From NCBI GenBank assembly GCA_028282465.1, contig JANQHX010000051.1, positions 1 through 64,000 on the forward strand: DNA of 64,000 bases, given 5' to 3'. Every line of letters begins with the position of its first letter. The first letter of the stretch is position 1. Made by a program: the position numbers and the translations under genes. This stretch comes from Gynuella sp. GTDB lineage: Bacteria; Pseudomonadota; Gammaproteobacteria; Pseudomonadales; Natronospirillaceae. Of the stretch, positions 36,653 through 46,431 are shown piece after piece. The notes below the pieces were generated by a model that saw nothing but the letters and a program-made list of their open reading frames with translations, was not told where the DNA came from and ran no database searches.

Positions 36653-38306
36653 GTTTAAATGAATTCACTTTCAGCAAGTATCTGGTTTTACATTTCTTGC
36701 TGCGGGTCTGTGGAAATAAAAACTCACTGGTAAGTCGAGTCACTGGATAATCACAGTGCTCGCTCAAAAGTTCATAGTTCATACGCGACTGGGCAATATT
36801 ATAGCCCTTAGCGTTGGTCAGTAATATAGCCGGTGGTGTGAACTGGCTAGGATCATTAATTTTGTTGACTTCATGGTTCAGTCGATATTCCAAGGATATG
36901 CGGCCCATCCACAGGGAATAGATAGGCAATTTTTCTTGATTCTGCTGCTTCAGCACTTTTGCCGTAGTGACCGCAGATTGATAATTAAGTAGCTGAGGGT
37001 AAAACAAGCTTACGAGTAGGCTATTGTGCATCAATGCCAACACAACAAGAAACTTGGTGTGATTCAGCTTTAGTAATGTTTTAGCCAACAGGCTAACCAC
37101 AGTGATGACTGTGACGAGTCCGATAACTTGAGGGTTTAGGTCATTAATCAAAGCACTGGCTAAAATAACGATTAGGATAATGAGCCCTGCGAGAACATAG
37201 TTCAGCCTATGAAGCCATTTAGATTCGCTTAAAGGGTGGTTGTGTATTAGATAGGCTGTTGCCATGGCGAAGAATGGGAATACTGTCACTACATAATGGG
37301 GCAACTGAAAGCTCGAAGCTGAAAACAATGCGAACAGTGGTAGAGATCCCCAAATTAAATAGCCCTGTTCTGTTGTCAGTTGTTTTATCTTTGCTAAGGC
37401 GACCGCAATTCCAGCAAACCAAAATAGCGTCCAAGGCCAGAAAGCCCAAATCATTGCATTCACAAAGTACAACGGGTTGGCGGTGTCTTTGGTTTGAATC
37501 GGCCCGTCGTTAAAGAAGCGTCCGATTTGGCTGTCCCATAAAAAGAACTTGATGCCAGATACTTGAGTTTGCTCGCCAATATTAAGTAGATTAGAGGTTT
37601 TTTCTGGAAACCTGTCAAACTGCAGCCAATATGCAAGCAGTGAAGGGGTAAGTGCGATAAAAACGCAGAACGCCCACCACAGTAACAAAGTAAATAGTCT
37701 TATCCAGTCCTTAAGATTTGCCAGTAGAAAACCAAACATCACCCCTAAAATTGGAATCAGGGCAAACAAACCTTTAGTCATAAATGCACAGGCGCTTAAT
37801 ACACCACACAGCGCAATAAATTTGAGCTGTTGGGTTTTGGTCCAGCAGATAAAGTAATAAAAGCTGCCAGTAATAAAAGCGATTAAGTAAGGTTCTGCTC
37901 GTACATCGTTAATGTTTAATAAAAAGTGAAATGAACTCAACAACACTAAAGCAGAAGTGTTTGCGACTGATCTACCGAAAAGTAACCGGGCTGATTTCCA
38001 AGTGAAGTAAATGGATAGTCCTGAACAAATAAGACCGGGTAACTTATAAGCAAAGTCGTTGACTCCAAAAATCCAAAACGATATTGCGGTTAGCCAAAAG
38101 GGCAAATGAGGTTTATCTAAGAATTCGTAACCATCATAGGTCAGTGCCCACCAATTTCCTGAGACTAACATTTCACGGGCTATTTCAGCATAGATGGCTG
38201 CATCAGGTTCCATGACTGGAACAAACAGTGCGAAAGCTACAAAGATAACGCTGAGGGCTGAGATTAGTCGGTAATAGTTTTCGTCAGTGAGTTGGAATGA
38301 TTTCAT
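36639..38306 (-). CDS. ArnT-like lipid-linked glycosyltransferase (GT39/GT83-type)
   Basis: 555 residues with a dozen or so membrane segments. The N-terminal loop has MEPDAAIYAEIAREM and YDGYEFLDKPHLPFW, the acidic signature of PMT/ArnT-type enzymes that use polyprenyl-phosphate sugars. ArnT modifies lipid A with L-Ara4N, but no arn genes lie near, so the donor is open. Its start overlaps the stop of the 192-residue membrane protein by four bases. Confidence 0.85.
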   Translation of the reverse strand: MKSFQLTDENYYRLISALSVIFVAFALFVPVMEPDAAIYAEIAREMLVSGNWWALTYDGYEFLDKPHLPFWLTAISFWIFGVNDFAYKLPGLICSGLSIYFTWKSARLLFGRSVANTSALVLLSSFHFLLNINDVRAEPYLIAFITGSFYYFICWTKTQQLKFIALCGVLSACAFMTKGLFALIPILGVMFGFLLANLKDWIRLFTLLLWWAFCVFIALTPSLLAYWLQFDRFPEKTSNLLNIGEQTQVSGIKFFLWDSQIGRFFNDGPIQTKDTANPLYFVNAMIWAFWPWTLFWFAGIAVALAKIKQLTTEQGYLIWGSLPLFALFSASSFQLPHYVVTVFPFFAMATAYLIHNHPLSESKWLHRLNYVLAGLIILIVILASALINDLNPQVIGLVTVITVVSLLAKTLLKLNHTKFLVVLALMHNSLLVSLFYPQLLNYQSAVTTAKVLKQQNQEKLPIYSLWMGRISLEYRLNHEVNKINDPSQFTPPAILLTNAKGYNIAQSRMNYELLSEHCDYPVTRLTSEFLFPQTRSKKCKTRYLLKVNSFKPAGS

Positions 38307-38881
38307 GATTTCTTTCCCTGCATTTTAGAGAGGAGTTTTGCAATCACTACCATCAGACTCCATATATAAAGTGGAATATCAATGACATAGTCAAAAAGAT
38401 TCTGTGATCTTCCTAAATCCAATAGCCAGAACACCCAGCTAATTGTGCAAACTGCAAACAAGAACTTAGAAAAATAAAGAGATACTAATGCTGCAGGTAA
38501 GAGTAAAAACAACACTCGGCTGTCATAGCCTAATGAATAGAATTCAAATCCGAGCAAACCAAAATTACTGATAAAAACCAGAGTCCCAGTGACCAAAGTT
38601 GAAAGTGCGATAACCTGTTTTTCTTTCTTCAAAGGCATTGGGAATAAGCTGCCGAATAGAATACTGAAGGTTGTGATGCTAATGACAGGAAAAATACTGT
38701 ATAGGTATTCACTGATGCTGTAGTGATAAATAGGTAGCCAATTAATGATAATGAAGCAGGTAACTGCAACGAATAGAGATATGTACCAAGGCAGTTGCTT
38801 GAGACGGCCCTTTTGTGCCAATTTGGCTAAATAAATTGCCGCTAGCACGGTCACCAGATAAAAATTCCAATGGGCTAACAC
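38303..38881 (-). CDS. Small polytopic membrane protein
   Basis: 192 residues with about five to six membrane segments, starting at a GTG that overlaps the stop of the upstream gene (TAGTG). No family is recognised. The tight overlaps with both neighbours argue that it acts with them in the same envelope pathway. Confidence 0.7.
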   Translation of the reverse strand: MLAHWNFYLVTVLAAIYLAKLAQKGRLKQLPWYISLFVAVTCFIIINWLPIYHYSISEYLYSIFPVISITTFSILFGSLFPMPLKKEKQVIALSTLVTGTLVFISNFGLLGFEFYSLGYDSRVLFLLLPAALVSLYFSKFLFAVCTISWVFWLLDLGRSQNLFDYVIDIPLYIWSLMVVIAKLLSKMQGKKS

Positions 38882-40029
38882 TAGTTCAGGTCTCCCAGTA
38901 CCAGTTTGTCTACCCAGGCATCGTTAAAACGAATGTGGCGAAAGTAGTCTCGGTTTACGGTATAAAATAAATGATAGTTGCCCAGGTGATCGACCACCGA
39001 GGTTGGATAACCCAACTTTCCTCTAGGCTTATGTTCAAGTTGCAATCCATGCTTCCAGCTTTTGCCCTGGTCAGTGGAGAAAGCGACATCCATAGACTCT
39101 CGGCCTTCAGGCTGATGGTTATAAAATATCAACCAGATTCCTCTGTTCGTTTTTAAAGCATTCAACCCAGAGTCTGCGTTGAATATATTAGAGTGGTGGA
39201 TACTCTCTGTTGCTTCACTGAGTCCTTCTGCAAAAGTGTTTTGTGTTAAGTAAGGGATGTCAGAATTCATTGATCGATAGAACCCAGTTAACTTCCCTGG
39301 TTGAACAATAAAGTCAGCTTGTATTGCCTCCAATGAGGGATCAGTCAGCTGCTTTTGAAACTTTATTTTTCCATTTGGGGAAACCACAAGAGCCTGGCTA
39401 AATTTTGTGCCATTTTCAAAATAGGTTGGCAATAACAAGTCACCATTCTCTAATAAAATAGGCGGATTTCTAACCAGGGTGGAAATATTAAAAAAGCTAC
39501 TGGTGAAGAGTTTTTTAGCTGGGCCCCAGGTGGCTCCTTTGTCTTCAGAAATGATTAGGTTGAGGCTACTGACCGCCCAGCCACCGATGCCAACCGACAC
39601 ATAAAACAGATACACCTTGTTATGGGCGTAAATGCCGGTGGCGTTGCCAATCAAACGGGTGAATTGTTTAGTTTCTTTGCCGGTGGATAAATTGTCTTTG
39701 AATTTATTGATTGGCCCCCAGGTGCCGGAGGCTGGGTCTAGGCGGCTAGAGTAAAGGCTCACATCGGGGCGCGCCTCTTTTGTTCCACCATACCAAATGG
39801 TGAGCAGCTCATTATCAATGGGTATAACGCTGAACACGTGCACCTTGTGGGTCGGCATCTCCGGTGATTGCAAATATTCGTAAATTGAGTCGGTTTGGTC
39901 GATAGCACCAGCTTCTGTGGCTATTTCTATGGTGTCAGAAGGCAATTCCACTTTATAAACCGGCTTTAGCACCAATGTTGCAACGAGCAACACCAAGGCA
40001 GCAGGAATAGAGATAAGAAAAGGCTTCAT
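38881..40029 (-). CDS. Sialidase/BNR-repeat-like exported protein
   Basis: 382 residues from ATG 40029, with one N-terminal membrane or signal segment. An upstream TTG at 40050 is less likely. Asp-box-like repeats are visible: SEDKGATWGPAK and STDQGKSWKHGL. The end, GKLGYPTSVVDHLGNYHLFYTVNR, fits the BNR_2 sialidase-like group. Whether it hydrolyses sialic acid is not shown. It leads the leftward operon with the ArnT-like and GT9 genes, so a role in remodelling surface glycan is inferred. Confidence 0.7.
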   Translation of the reverse strand: MKPFLISIPAALVLLVATLVLKPVYKVELPSDTIEIATEAGAIDQTDSIYEYLQSPEMPTHKVHVFSVIPIDNELLTIWYGGTKEARPDVSLYSSRLDPASGTWGPINKFKDNLSTGKETKQFTRLIGNATGIYAHNKVYLFYVSVGIGGWAVSSLNLIISEDKGATWGPAKKLFTSSFFNISTLVRNPPILLENGDLLLPTYFENGTKFSQALVVSPNGKIKFQKQLTDPSLEAIQADFIVQPGKLTGFYRSMNSDIPYLTQNTFAEGLSEATESIHHSNIFNADSGLNALKTNRGIWLIFYNHQPEGRESMDVAFSTDQGKSWKHGLQLEHKPRGKLGYPTSVVDHLGNYHLFYTVNRDYFRHIRFNDAWVDKLVLGDLN

Positions 40030-40371
40030 AAAGTGGTCGATCTTGAGCAAAGCGGCGCATTATAGAGGACTTAAGTTCTCAAATGAACAGATCTTAACGC
40101 CCCGAATTCAGGTTGAGTTCCCTGACTTAAGCAACGAAATATCAGAAGTAAAGGTTGGGTATGTATGCCCTATGAGATTGGTGGGCCTAATTCTGAATCA
40201 CCCTTGAAATTACTAACCACCTGTTTAGTCTAGGGTCTTCTCCCAAATGCTAAAAACAACAATAAATATGTGTCTTTGAGTGGCCTAAACTGGAGATTGG
40301 CTGTCCACCGACACACCGCAAATTGCCCATCAATGGGCGATTTGGGCAAAAATAAGATCGGATTTAGCCAA
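40030..40371. other. Divergent region between envelope operon and two-component operon
   Basis: No gene seen. It contains the inverted repeat at 40322-40341 just before the response-regulator start. Confidence 0.5.
40322..40341. promoter_or_regulatory. Inverted repeat upstream of the response regulator
   Basis: ATTGCCCAT and ATGGGCGAT face each other across a 2-base gap with one mismatch. It ends 30 bases before the start codon and could be an autoregulatory site or RNA hairpin. Confidence 0.4.
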
Positions 40372-41694
40372 ATGCCTTACCAAATACTCATTGTTGATGA
40401 TGAAGAAGAAATTTGTAATTCCCTTGCTGCCATTTTGGAAAATGCTGGTTACACAACCTGTGTAACTTCAGAACCCAAGTCTGCTGTACAAATCGTGGAC
40501 AATAAACAAGTAGACTTGGTGATCATGGATGTAAAAATGCCAACCTTAGACGGCATAGATTTACTTAAAATTCTAAAAAGTAAGTTCACCGCTTTACCCA
40601 TATTAATGATGACTGGTTTTCCATCAGTAGACTCCGCAGTGGAAGCCATGAAATATGGTGCCACTAATTTTTATGTGAAGCCCCCCAAGATTCCCCAATT
40701 ACTGGCTGAAATCCAACAACTTGCTAGTTCCCGAAATGAAAGTCAGACGCGGTTGCCCTGTAAAAATGAAATGATCACTGAAAATGATCAAATGATTCGA
40801 ATTTTAAAAGATTTAGAAAAGGCTGCACCTACTCAGGCACCCGTGTTAGTCACTGGAGAAAGCGGTACTGGAAAAGAGCTTGCGGGTAATGCATTACACA
40901 GTCAAAGCGGAAGAAAAGATCAGCCGTTCTTAAAAATTAACTGTGCCGCGTTACCTGAAAATCTATTAGAAAGTGAGTTGTTCGGGCATGAAAGGGGAGC
41001 TTTCACTAGTGCAGTGGCACAAAGAAAAGGGAAGTTCGAGTTGGCGCATAACGGTACCCTGTTTCTTGATGAAGTAGGGGACATGAGCCTCACCACTCAA
41101 GCAAAAATATTAAGAGTGATTCAAGAGCAAAAATTTGAGCGTGTAGGTGGTTCAGAGACACTAGAAACCAATGTACGAATAGTGGCGGCCACAAATAAGA
41201 ATATTCAAGATCTTATATCCAAAGGCTTGTTCAGAGAAGATTTGTATTACCGGCTATCTGTTATCAGCATTCATTTGCCACCAATCAGAGAACGAATAGA
41301 AGACATTTTATTGCTCGCTCATCACTTCTTACTAAGGTACGCACAACAATACAATAAACCAATAACTGATTTATCGGAAGAAGCTCAACAGTTTTTTAAA
41401 AATCACAGTTGGCCTGGTAATGTTAGAGAAATTAAAAACTGTATTGAAAGGGCCGTGATATTCTGCGAAGGCGAACAATTACAGTTAGCTGACCTATCTA
41501 ATCAATATAAAGATCTTGCGACCAATTCTGGCTCACGCATTCAAAACTATGAATCGTCTCTTGAGCAACTCAATCGTGAAATGATTTTAGATGCCTTATC
41601 TAAGTCCCATGGCGTAAAACAGGAAGCGGCCAAAATTTTAAATATTAACAGACGCACTCTGTATAATCGTATGAAAAAACTTGGTTTGGAGTAA
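40372..41694 (+). CDS. Sigma-54 response regulator (NtrC family)
   Basis: 440 residues from ATG 40372, where PYQILIVDDEEE starts the receiver domain; the upstream in-frame stretch is rejected. The phospho-acceptor is D53 (VIMDVKMP). The AAA+ domain has Walker A GESGTGKE, and the sigma-54-contact loop reads GAFTSA (209-214) rather than the usual GAFTGA. The C-terminus is a Fis-type helix-turn-helix (AAKILNINRRTLYNRMKK). It is followed after three bases by the ABC-kinase fusion, so the two form one two-component operon. A sigma-54 promoter before the xylF-like gene is the probable target. Confidence 0.9.
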   Translation: MPYQILIVDDEEEICNSLAAILENAGYTTCVTSEPKSAVQIVDNKQVDLVIMDVKMPTLDGIDLLKILKSKFTALPILMMTGFPSVDSAVEAMKYGATNFYVKPPKIPQLLAEIQQLASSRNESQTRLPCKNEMITENDQMIRILKDLEKAAPTQAPVLVTGESGTGKELAGNALHSQSGRKDQPFLKINCAALPENLLESELFGHERGAFTSAVAQRKGKFELAHNGTLFLDEVGDMSLTTQAKILRVIQEQKFERVGGSETLETNVRIVAATNKNIQDLISKGLFREDLYYRLSVISIHLPPIRERIEDILLLAHHFLLRYAQQYNKPITDLSEEAQQFFKNHSWPGNVREIKNCIERAVIFCEGEQLQLADLSNQYKDLATNSGSRIQNYESSLEQLNREMILDALSKSHGVKQEAAKILNINRRTLYNRMKKLGLE

Positions 41695-41697
41695 GTA

Positions 41698-43530
41698 TTG
41701 GTATCAAGTAAGCCCATTCTCATGATGAGAGACATATATGTTGGGCTAGATAAATTTGCTGCTCTAAAAGGTGTTGATTTTGACTTGGTTGCTGGGGAGG
41801 TTCATGCATTAGTTGGTGAGCATCGAGCTGGAAAATCTACTTTAGTTAAACTGCTCAGTGGAGCCGCGACTAAAAACCGAGGTACGATTCGCTTATACGG
41901 TAAGAGTATAAACAAGTTTACCCCAAGATTGGCCATGTCAAACAAGATTGCAATTGTTTATCAGGAAATAAATATTATTCCAACAATGGATGCAATTGAG
42001 AATATCTTTGTCGGTCAGCCACTTTCATTTAAAGAAAGCCAGTTCAGTTATAAACTTGCAAAAGCTAAGTCTGTTTTAAGTCGGCTTGGTGTGGATATTG
42101 ACTTAACCATTCCACTAGAACAATTATCAAAAGATGAGCAAATAATGGTGGAGTTTGCCCGTGCCTTGTCTATTGATCCAGACATTCTGATTTTGGATGA
42201 AATATCCAGTAAAGTGACCCCGACTGCGCTAGAGAGAATTCATCTAATTATTGAAGAATTAAAGCGTCAGGGATCTAGTATTATTTACATCTCTCATAAT
42301 CTTGATGAAATTTTCGAGTTTGCTGACAGAGTCACCATTTTGAAAGATGGTCGCCATCAGGGTACTGAAGCCGTCAAAGACTTGGATAAAATTAAGCTCA
42401 TCAATATGACCTATTCTTTTGTGTTGAATCGCGAAGAGCTAAAGCAAGAAAATAAAGAGCTATATTTCTTCAAAAAGTACAACGAAGAAATTATTAAGAA
42501 TTTAACAGTAGGTGTCATCATATTAGACGAATTTGCCAATCTCTATTTAATGAATAATCAAGCAGAACAAGTGTTAGATTTAAAATCCGTTCATGCTAAA
42601 CACAACAACATAGAAGATTTTATTCATCCGGATAGATTTGTTGAAGCTTCAGAAATCCTATCTTCAGTGAAGAAAGGAGAGAGTAAGACTTGGAATGAAA
42701 TTGCTTATCAGGGAGATAAGTTGTTAAAAATTAATACCCTCCCATTTACCGATGAAATGTATCAGTTTTTAGGAACCATCCTACTCGTTGAAGACGTATC
42801 TGAGCAGAGGCAGTTTGAAGATTATTTAATACGCACTGAAAAAATCTCTTCGGTGGCTGAATTAGCAGCTGGGGTCGCCCACGAAATCAACAATCCGCTA
42901 GCGATTATTAGCAACTATGTGAAGCTACTACAAGGCTCGGTGGAAAAGAAGAAAAATCAAGCCATGTTGGAGAAAGTAGAGTCTGAATTAGACCGGATAG
43001 TGGATGTAATCGATAACCTGTTGTCGTTCACCAGAATTCAATCAGTAGCCGATCAAAAAGTGCATGTTTACCGCATGGTGTCTGACGTAATTACTTTACT
43101 CAGCCACAAGTTTTCGGAAAAAAAACTAATTGCCGAATTTAGTTGGGATGAACATCAGTCGGACAGAATATTGGTTCAGGGGCAGGAAAACTTGCTGAAA
43201 CAAGTGATTATGAACTTGCTGGTGAATGCCTATGATGCAGTAGATGAAGCTGGCCATATGGGGGTTCGTATTGAGAACAATGAGGAACGTGAATTTGTGG
43301 ATATCATTGTTTTTGATAATGGGCCAGGTATTTCACCAGAGGTAAGAGACAAGATTTTTACCCCATTCTTTACTACCAAGCAAGGTAAGAAAAACTCCGG
43401 TCTAGGCCTGTCTATTTGCCAACATATTGTGGACTCTCATCATGGGCTCATTATGCTCAACCAGGATTCAGAAACGCAATTTGTTGTTCGTCTTCCTGTA
43501 CTTGAGACCAAGAAAATTGCCCATCACTAA
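41698..43530 (+). CDS. Soluble histidine kinase with N-terminal sugar-ABC ATPase domain
   Basis: The start TTG 41698 is chosen because GGAG lies six bases upstream and the first residues of the ATPase follow; ATG 41722 has no site. Residues 1 to about 235 match sugar-type ABC ATPases (RbsA/XylG N-half): Walker A GEHRAGKST (40-48), Q-loop VYQE, Walker B ILILDE (163-168) and H-loop H200. The signature is LSKDEQ (143-148) instead of LSGGQ/LSIGQ. Then come a coiled segment, a PAS-like domain (about 250-375), HisKA with H395 (GVAHEINNP) and a HATPase (N-box NLLVNAYDAVD, DNGPGIS, GLGLSI). There is no membrane segment or receiver domain. It is paired with the upstream regulator and lies next to a xylose-type transporter with a half-size ATPase. 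I infer that it senses transporter state by docking on it. Confidence 0.9.
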   Translation: MVSSKPILMMRDIYVGLDKFAALKGVDFDLVAGEVHALVGEHRAGKSTLVKLLSGAATKNRGTIRLYGKSINKFTPRLAMSNKIAIVYQEINIIPTMDAIENIFVGQPLSFKESQFSYKLAKAKSVLSRLGVDIDLTIPLEQLSKDEQIMVEFARALSIDPDILILDEISSKVTPTALERIHLIIEELKRQGSSIIYISHNLDEIFEFADRVTILKDGRHQGTEAVKDLDKIKLINMTYSFVLNREELKQENKELYFFKKYNEEIIKNLTVGVIILDEFANLYLMNNQAEQVLDLKSVHAKHNNIEDFIHPDRFVEASEILSSVKKGESKTWNEIAYQGDKLLKINTLPFTDEMYQFLGTILLVEDVSEQRQFEDYLIRTEKISSVAELAAGVAHEINNPLAIISNYVKLLQGSVEKKKNQAMLEKVESELDRIVDVIDNLLSFTRIQSVADQKVHVYRMVSDVITLLSHKFSEKKLIAEFSWDEHQSDRILVQGQENLLKQVIMNLLVNAYDAVDEAGHMGVRIENNEEREFVDIIVFDNGPGISPEVRDKIFTPFFTTKQGKKNSGLGLSICQHIVDSHHGLIMLNQDSETQFVVRLPVLETKKIAHH

Positions 43531-43629
43531 TTAGCTCAAGAGTTTCAACCATTCAACACCAATATCAATCGAATGACTCTATTTAAATCTCAAAACTAAT
43601 AACTGGCTTTGGGCATTTCGTTTCTCATT

Positions 43630-43649
43630 GTTCCCATTCCAGTGGGAAC
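43630..43649. promoter_or_regulatory. Candidate enhancer (UAS) for the sigma-54 regulator
   Basis: GTTCCCA, six bases, then TGGGAAC: a perfect 7-base inverted repeat about 107 bases upstream of the sigma-54 promoter, a usual distance for an NtrC-type site. A shorter repeat with the same spacing (GAGAAC-N6-GTTCTC) lies at 43784-43801. Confidence 0.5.
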
Positions 43650-43755
43650 CTCGGTTCTCGATTCTCAACTCAAAAGAAATGGTTAAATGTTTATCCATCT
43701 CTTGTAAGCCAGTTTTTACGCGGTTCTTCTTAAGTGAATCTATTCACAATAGGCT

Positions 43756-43771
43756 TGGCATCTTGGTTGCT
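43756..43771 (+). promoter_or_regulatory. Sigma-54 (-24/-12) promoter
   Basis: TGGCATCTTGGTTGCT matches the consensus TGGCACGNNNNTTGCW except at two positions in the less conserved middle. The GG and GC elements are correctly spaced. It points at the xylF-like gene about 185 bases downstream. Confidence 0.8.
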
Positions 43772-43957
43772 AAACTACTGGTAGAGAACGTGGATGTTCT
43801 CAAGTGTGTGATGTAAATATCACCAACGGCATGAAAATAAAAACAACAGCAAGTGTCAGTTAAACGGAAATCATAATTCTAACTTCATTAACACCCGGAG
43901 ATAGTCCTAATTCTGTTTATGGCCTTGCGATGCTTTCTAACATTAGGAGCAAAGCAT

Positions 43958-45001
43958 ATGTCAACTAAATTCAAACGTGTTTTATCAACACTATGTGCAG
44001 CAACCTTCACCTTTGCAATTGCGGGAACTTCGATTGCGAAGGATTTAATTGTAGGTGTTAGCTGGTCTAATTTTCAGGAAGAACGGTGGAAAACTGACGA
44101 AGCGGCAATGAAGTCAGTGTTGGACTCTGCTGGCGTTAAATATATTAGTGCAGACGCTCAAAGCTCATCAGAGAAACAGCTTTCTGATATTGAGTCTCTT
44201 ATCACTCGAGGCGCTGATGCACTAATAGTTCTAGCTTGGGATTCTGAAGCAGTGCTACCTGCAATCAACAAAGCTAAACAAGAGGGAATTCCAGTTGTCG
44301 GTTACGACCGACTCATTGAAGATCCTTGGGCGTTTTACCTTACTTTTGATAATAAGGAAGTGGGCAGAATTCAAGCCCGTGAAATTCTCAAAGTACAACC
44401 AAAAGGAAATTACGTATTCATTAAAGGGGCACCTACCGACCCTAATGCCGATTTCCTTAATGAAGGTCAGCGTGAAGTGTTAGCGAATGCTATTAAGTCA
44501 GGTGATATTAAAATAGTTGGTGAGCAGTATACAGATGGGTGGGCGCCTACTAATGCTCAAAAAAATATGGAGCAGATTTTGACGGCCAACAATAACAAAG
44601 TGGATGCGGTTGTTGCATCTAATGATGGTACCGCAGGTGGTGTTGTGGCGGCACTGTCATCTGTAGGGCTTGAAGGCATTCCTGTGTCAGGTCAGGACGG
44701 TGATCATGCTGCACTTAACCGAGTGGCTCGTGGACTTCAAACCGTGTCGGTATGGAAAGATGCTAGAGAACTGGGTAAAGCCGCTGCAACCATTGCGCTA
44801 GAGTTGGCTAAAGGCACTTCCCCAGACAAAGTGAAAGGCGCTATTAAATTTTCTGATGGCCCAAAAGGTGTAGAAATGGATGCAATTCTGTTAGCACCAG
44901 TGCCTATCACTAAAAATAATATGAATGTTGTTATCGATGCAGGTTGGATTAGTAAGGCTGCAGCTTGCAAAGGTTCAATGGATGGCATCAAAGGTTGCTG
45001 A
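43958..45001 (+). CDS. xylF: Xylose-type periplasmic sugar-binding protein
   Basis: 347 residues from ATG 43958 (AGGAG upstream), with a signal peptide (about 1-27, ending SIAK). The body follows XylF closely: [37 protein letters not shown] and [15 protein letters not shown]. It is a type-I periplasmic-binding fold. XylF binds D-xylose, but related proteins take other pentoses or hexoses, so the sugar is not certain. The hairpin after it and the separate start of xylH suggest extra copies of the binding protein. Confidence 0.85.
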   Translation: MSTKFKRVLSTLCAATFTFAIAGTSIAKDLIVGVSWSNFQEERWKTDEAAMKSVLDSAGVKYISADAQSSSEKQLSDIESLITRGADALIVLAWDSEAVLPAINKAKQEGIPVVGYDRLIEDPWAFYLTFDNKEVGRIQAREILKVQPKGNYVFIKGAPTDPNADFLNEGQREVLANAIKSGDIKIVGEQYTDGWAPTNAQKNMEQILTANNNKVDAVVASNDGTAGGVVAALSSVGLEGIPVSGQDGDHAALNRVARGLQTVSVWKDARELGKAAATIALELAKGTSPDKVKGAIKFSDGPKGVEMDAILLAPVPITKNNMNVVIDAGWISKAAACKGSMDGIKGC

Positions 45002-45020
45002 TTCATCATTCATAACCTCT

Positions 45021-45042
45021 CTGCCGACATAAACGTCGGCAG
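45021..45042 (+). terminator. Hairpin between xylF and xylH
   Basis: CTGCCGAC and GTCGGCAG form a perfect 8-base stem without a T-run. It probably stabilises or attenuates the mRNA so that the binding protein is made in excess. Confidence 0.6.
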
Positions 45043-45221
45043 ACCACTTAGATTTCAATTTGACTTGGCTCCTTGCCAAACTCTGTAACTATTGCGCGTA
45101 TGTTTATGACGGGCAAGGGGCCTTTTTTGCTCTAAAAAACCAAGATGTTTTTAAGCGAATAAGTCCGAGTCAAAAATAATAATAACGATTTGCGCATTGT
45201 CATTTCGGTAAGGAGTTTCAC

Positions 45222-46421
45222 GTGGCTAAACAATTTAGTCAGTTTCTTAATACGCTTGGAGTCAGCCCCAGGCTGGTTTCCATGATGATTGCACTATTAG
45301 TTATCTGGTTAGTTTTGCATTTTTTAACTGATGGTACATTTTTATCTGCTCGTAACCTTTATAACCTGGCGGTTCAAACAAGTGTGGTCGGCATTATGTC
45401 TACCGGAATGGTGTTGATCATTGTGGCAAGACACATCGACCTTTCCGTTGGCTCATTGCTGGGCGTCACAGGTATGTTAATCGCTTATCTGCAAGCGGAA
45501 GTGTTCACCATTGATAATAATTGGGGCTGGGTTGCTTCCATTGCCATTGGGCTGGTTGTAGGTGGCATCGCTGGTTGGTGGCAAGGTTATTGGGTTGCTC
45601 ACCGAGGTGTGCCTGCTTTTATCGTTACCTTGGCTGGTTTATTACTTTTTCGAGGTGCAGCATTTGAAGTTACCGATGGTAAAACGGTTGCTCCAATGCA
45701 CGAAACTTATCAGTTACTTGGCGGTGGCATAGATGGCGCAATCGGCGCGACCTGGAGTTGGATATTCGGGCTAGTTGCGGTCGCAATACTTGTGTTTTTC
45801 ACTTTAAAAAGTCGCTTCAGAAAAACTAAATATGGATTTCCTGTCAAGCAAATGTGGGCTGAGTTGTTAATGCTGGCGATCTGGAGTTTGTTGATCATTC
45901 TCTTCGTAAATGTGATGAACTCTTATTACAAACCTAGAACTGAGGTTGCCCGAGGAATCCCAATTCCAGTATTGATTCTGATTGGTACTGTTATTGTTAT
46001 GACCTGCATTACTAAATTCACTAAATTTGGAAGACATGTATTTGCCATGGGCAGTAACCCCGAAGCTGCGGAGCTAGCCGGTATCAACATTAAGCGGGTT
46101 ACCGTGGGTATCTTTGTTTTGATGGGCGTATTGGCATCCATTGCTGCCATTATCACCACTGCTAGATTGAATGCAGGTGTGAATTCCATGGGCACGCTGC
46201 AAGAACTCAATGTTATTGCTGCGGCCGTTATCGGCGGTACCTCATTGGCTGGGGGCATAGGTACGATTCCGGGAGCCATATTAGGTGCGGTAATTATGCA
46301 AAGCCTGGACAATGGAATGGTGCTCCTTGGGGTATCCAGTTCTATGCGGCAAATCGTGATTGGAATTGTATTAATTCTCGCGGTTTGGTTTGACGTTATG
46401 TACAACAAGAAACGCCGCTAA
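45222..46421 (+). CDS. xylH: Xylose-type ABC transporter permease
   Basis: 399 residues starting at GTG 45222 (AAGGAG upstream) with about ten or more membrane segments. The BPD_transp_2 motifs are visible: [31 protein letters not shown], and [22 protein letters not shown]. It matches XylH in length. It is followed after 10 bases by the ATPase gene. Confidence 0.9.
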   Translation: MAKQFSQFLNTLGVSPRLVSMMIALLVIWLVLHFLTDGTFLSARNLYNLAVQTSVVGIMSTGMVLIIVARHIDLSVGSLLGVTGMLIAYLQAEVFTIDNNWGWVASIAIGLVVGGIAGWWQGYWVAHRGVPAFIVTLAGLLLFRGAAFEVTDGKTVAPMHETYQLLGGGIDGAIGATWSWIFGLVAVAILVFFTLKSRFRKTKYGFPVKQMWAELLMLAIWSLLIILFVNVMNSYYKPRTEVARGIPIPVLILIGTVIVMTCITKFTKFGRHVFAMGSNPEAAELAGINIKRVTVGIFVLMGVLASIAAIITTARLNAGVNSMGTLQELNVIAAAVIGGTSLAGGIGTIPGAILGAVIMQSLDNGMVLLGVSSSMRQIVIGIVLILAVWFDVMYNKKRR

Positions 46422-46431
46422 GGAGCCGGGT

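Larger units (their letters stand above)
43531..43957. other. Regulatory region of the xylose-type transporter
   Basis: No gene is supported. It holds the inverted repeat at 43630-43649 (possible enhancer), the sigma-54 promoter at 43756-43771 and a second inverted repeat (GAGAAC/GTTCTC) at 43784-43801. Confidence 0.7.

Noticed and set aside
43628..43816. 62-residue frame between the ABC-kinase and xylF-like genes
   Set aside because: It overlaps the sigma-54 promoter and both inverted repeats, has no ribosome site and its composition does not look like protein.
45926..46408. 160-residue leftward frame antisense to xylH
   Set aside because: A shadow of the membrane-segment coding of xylH; no ribosome site.
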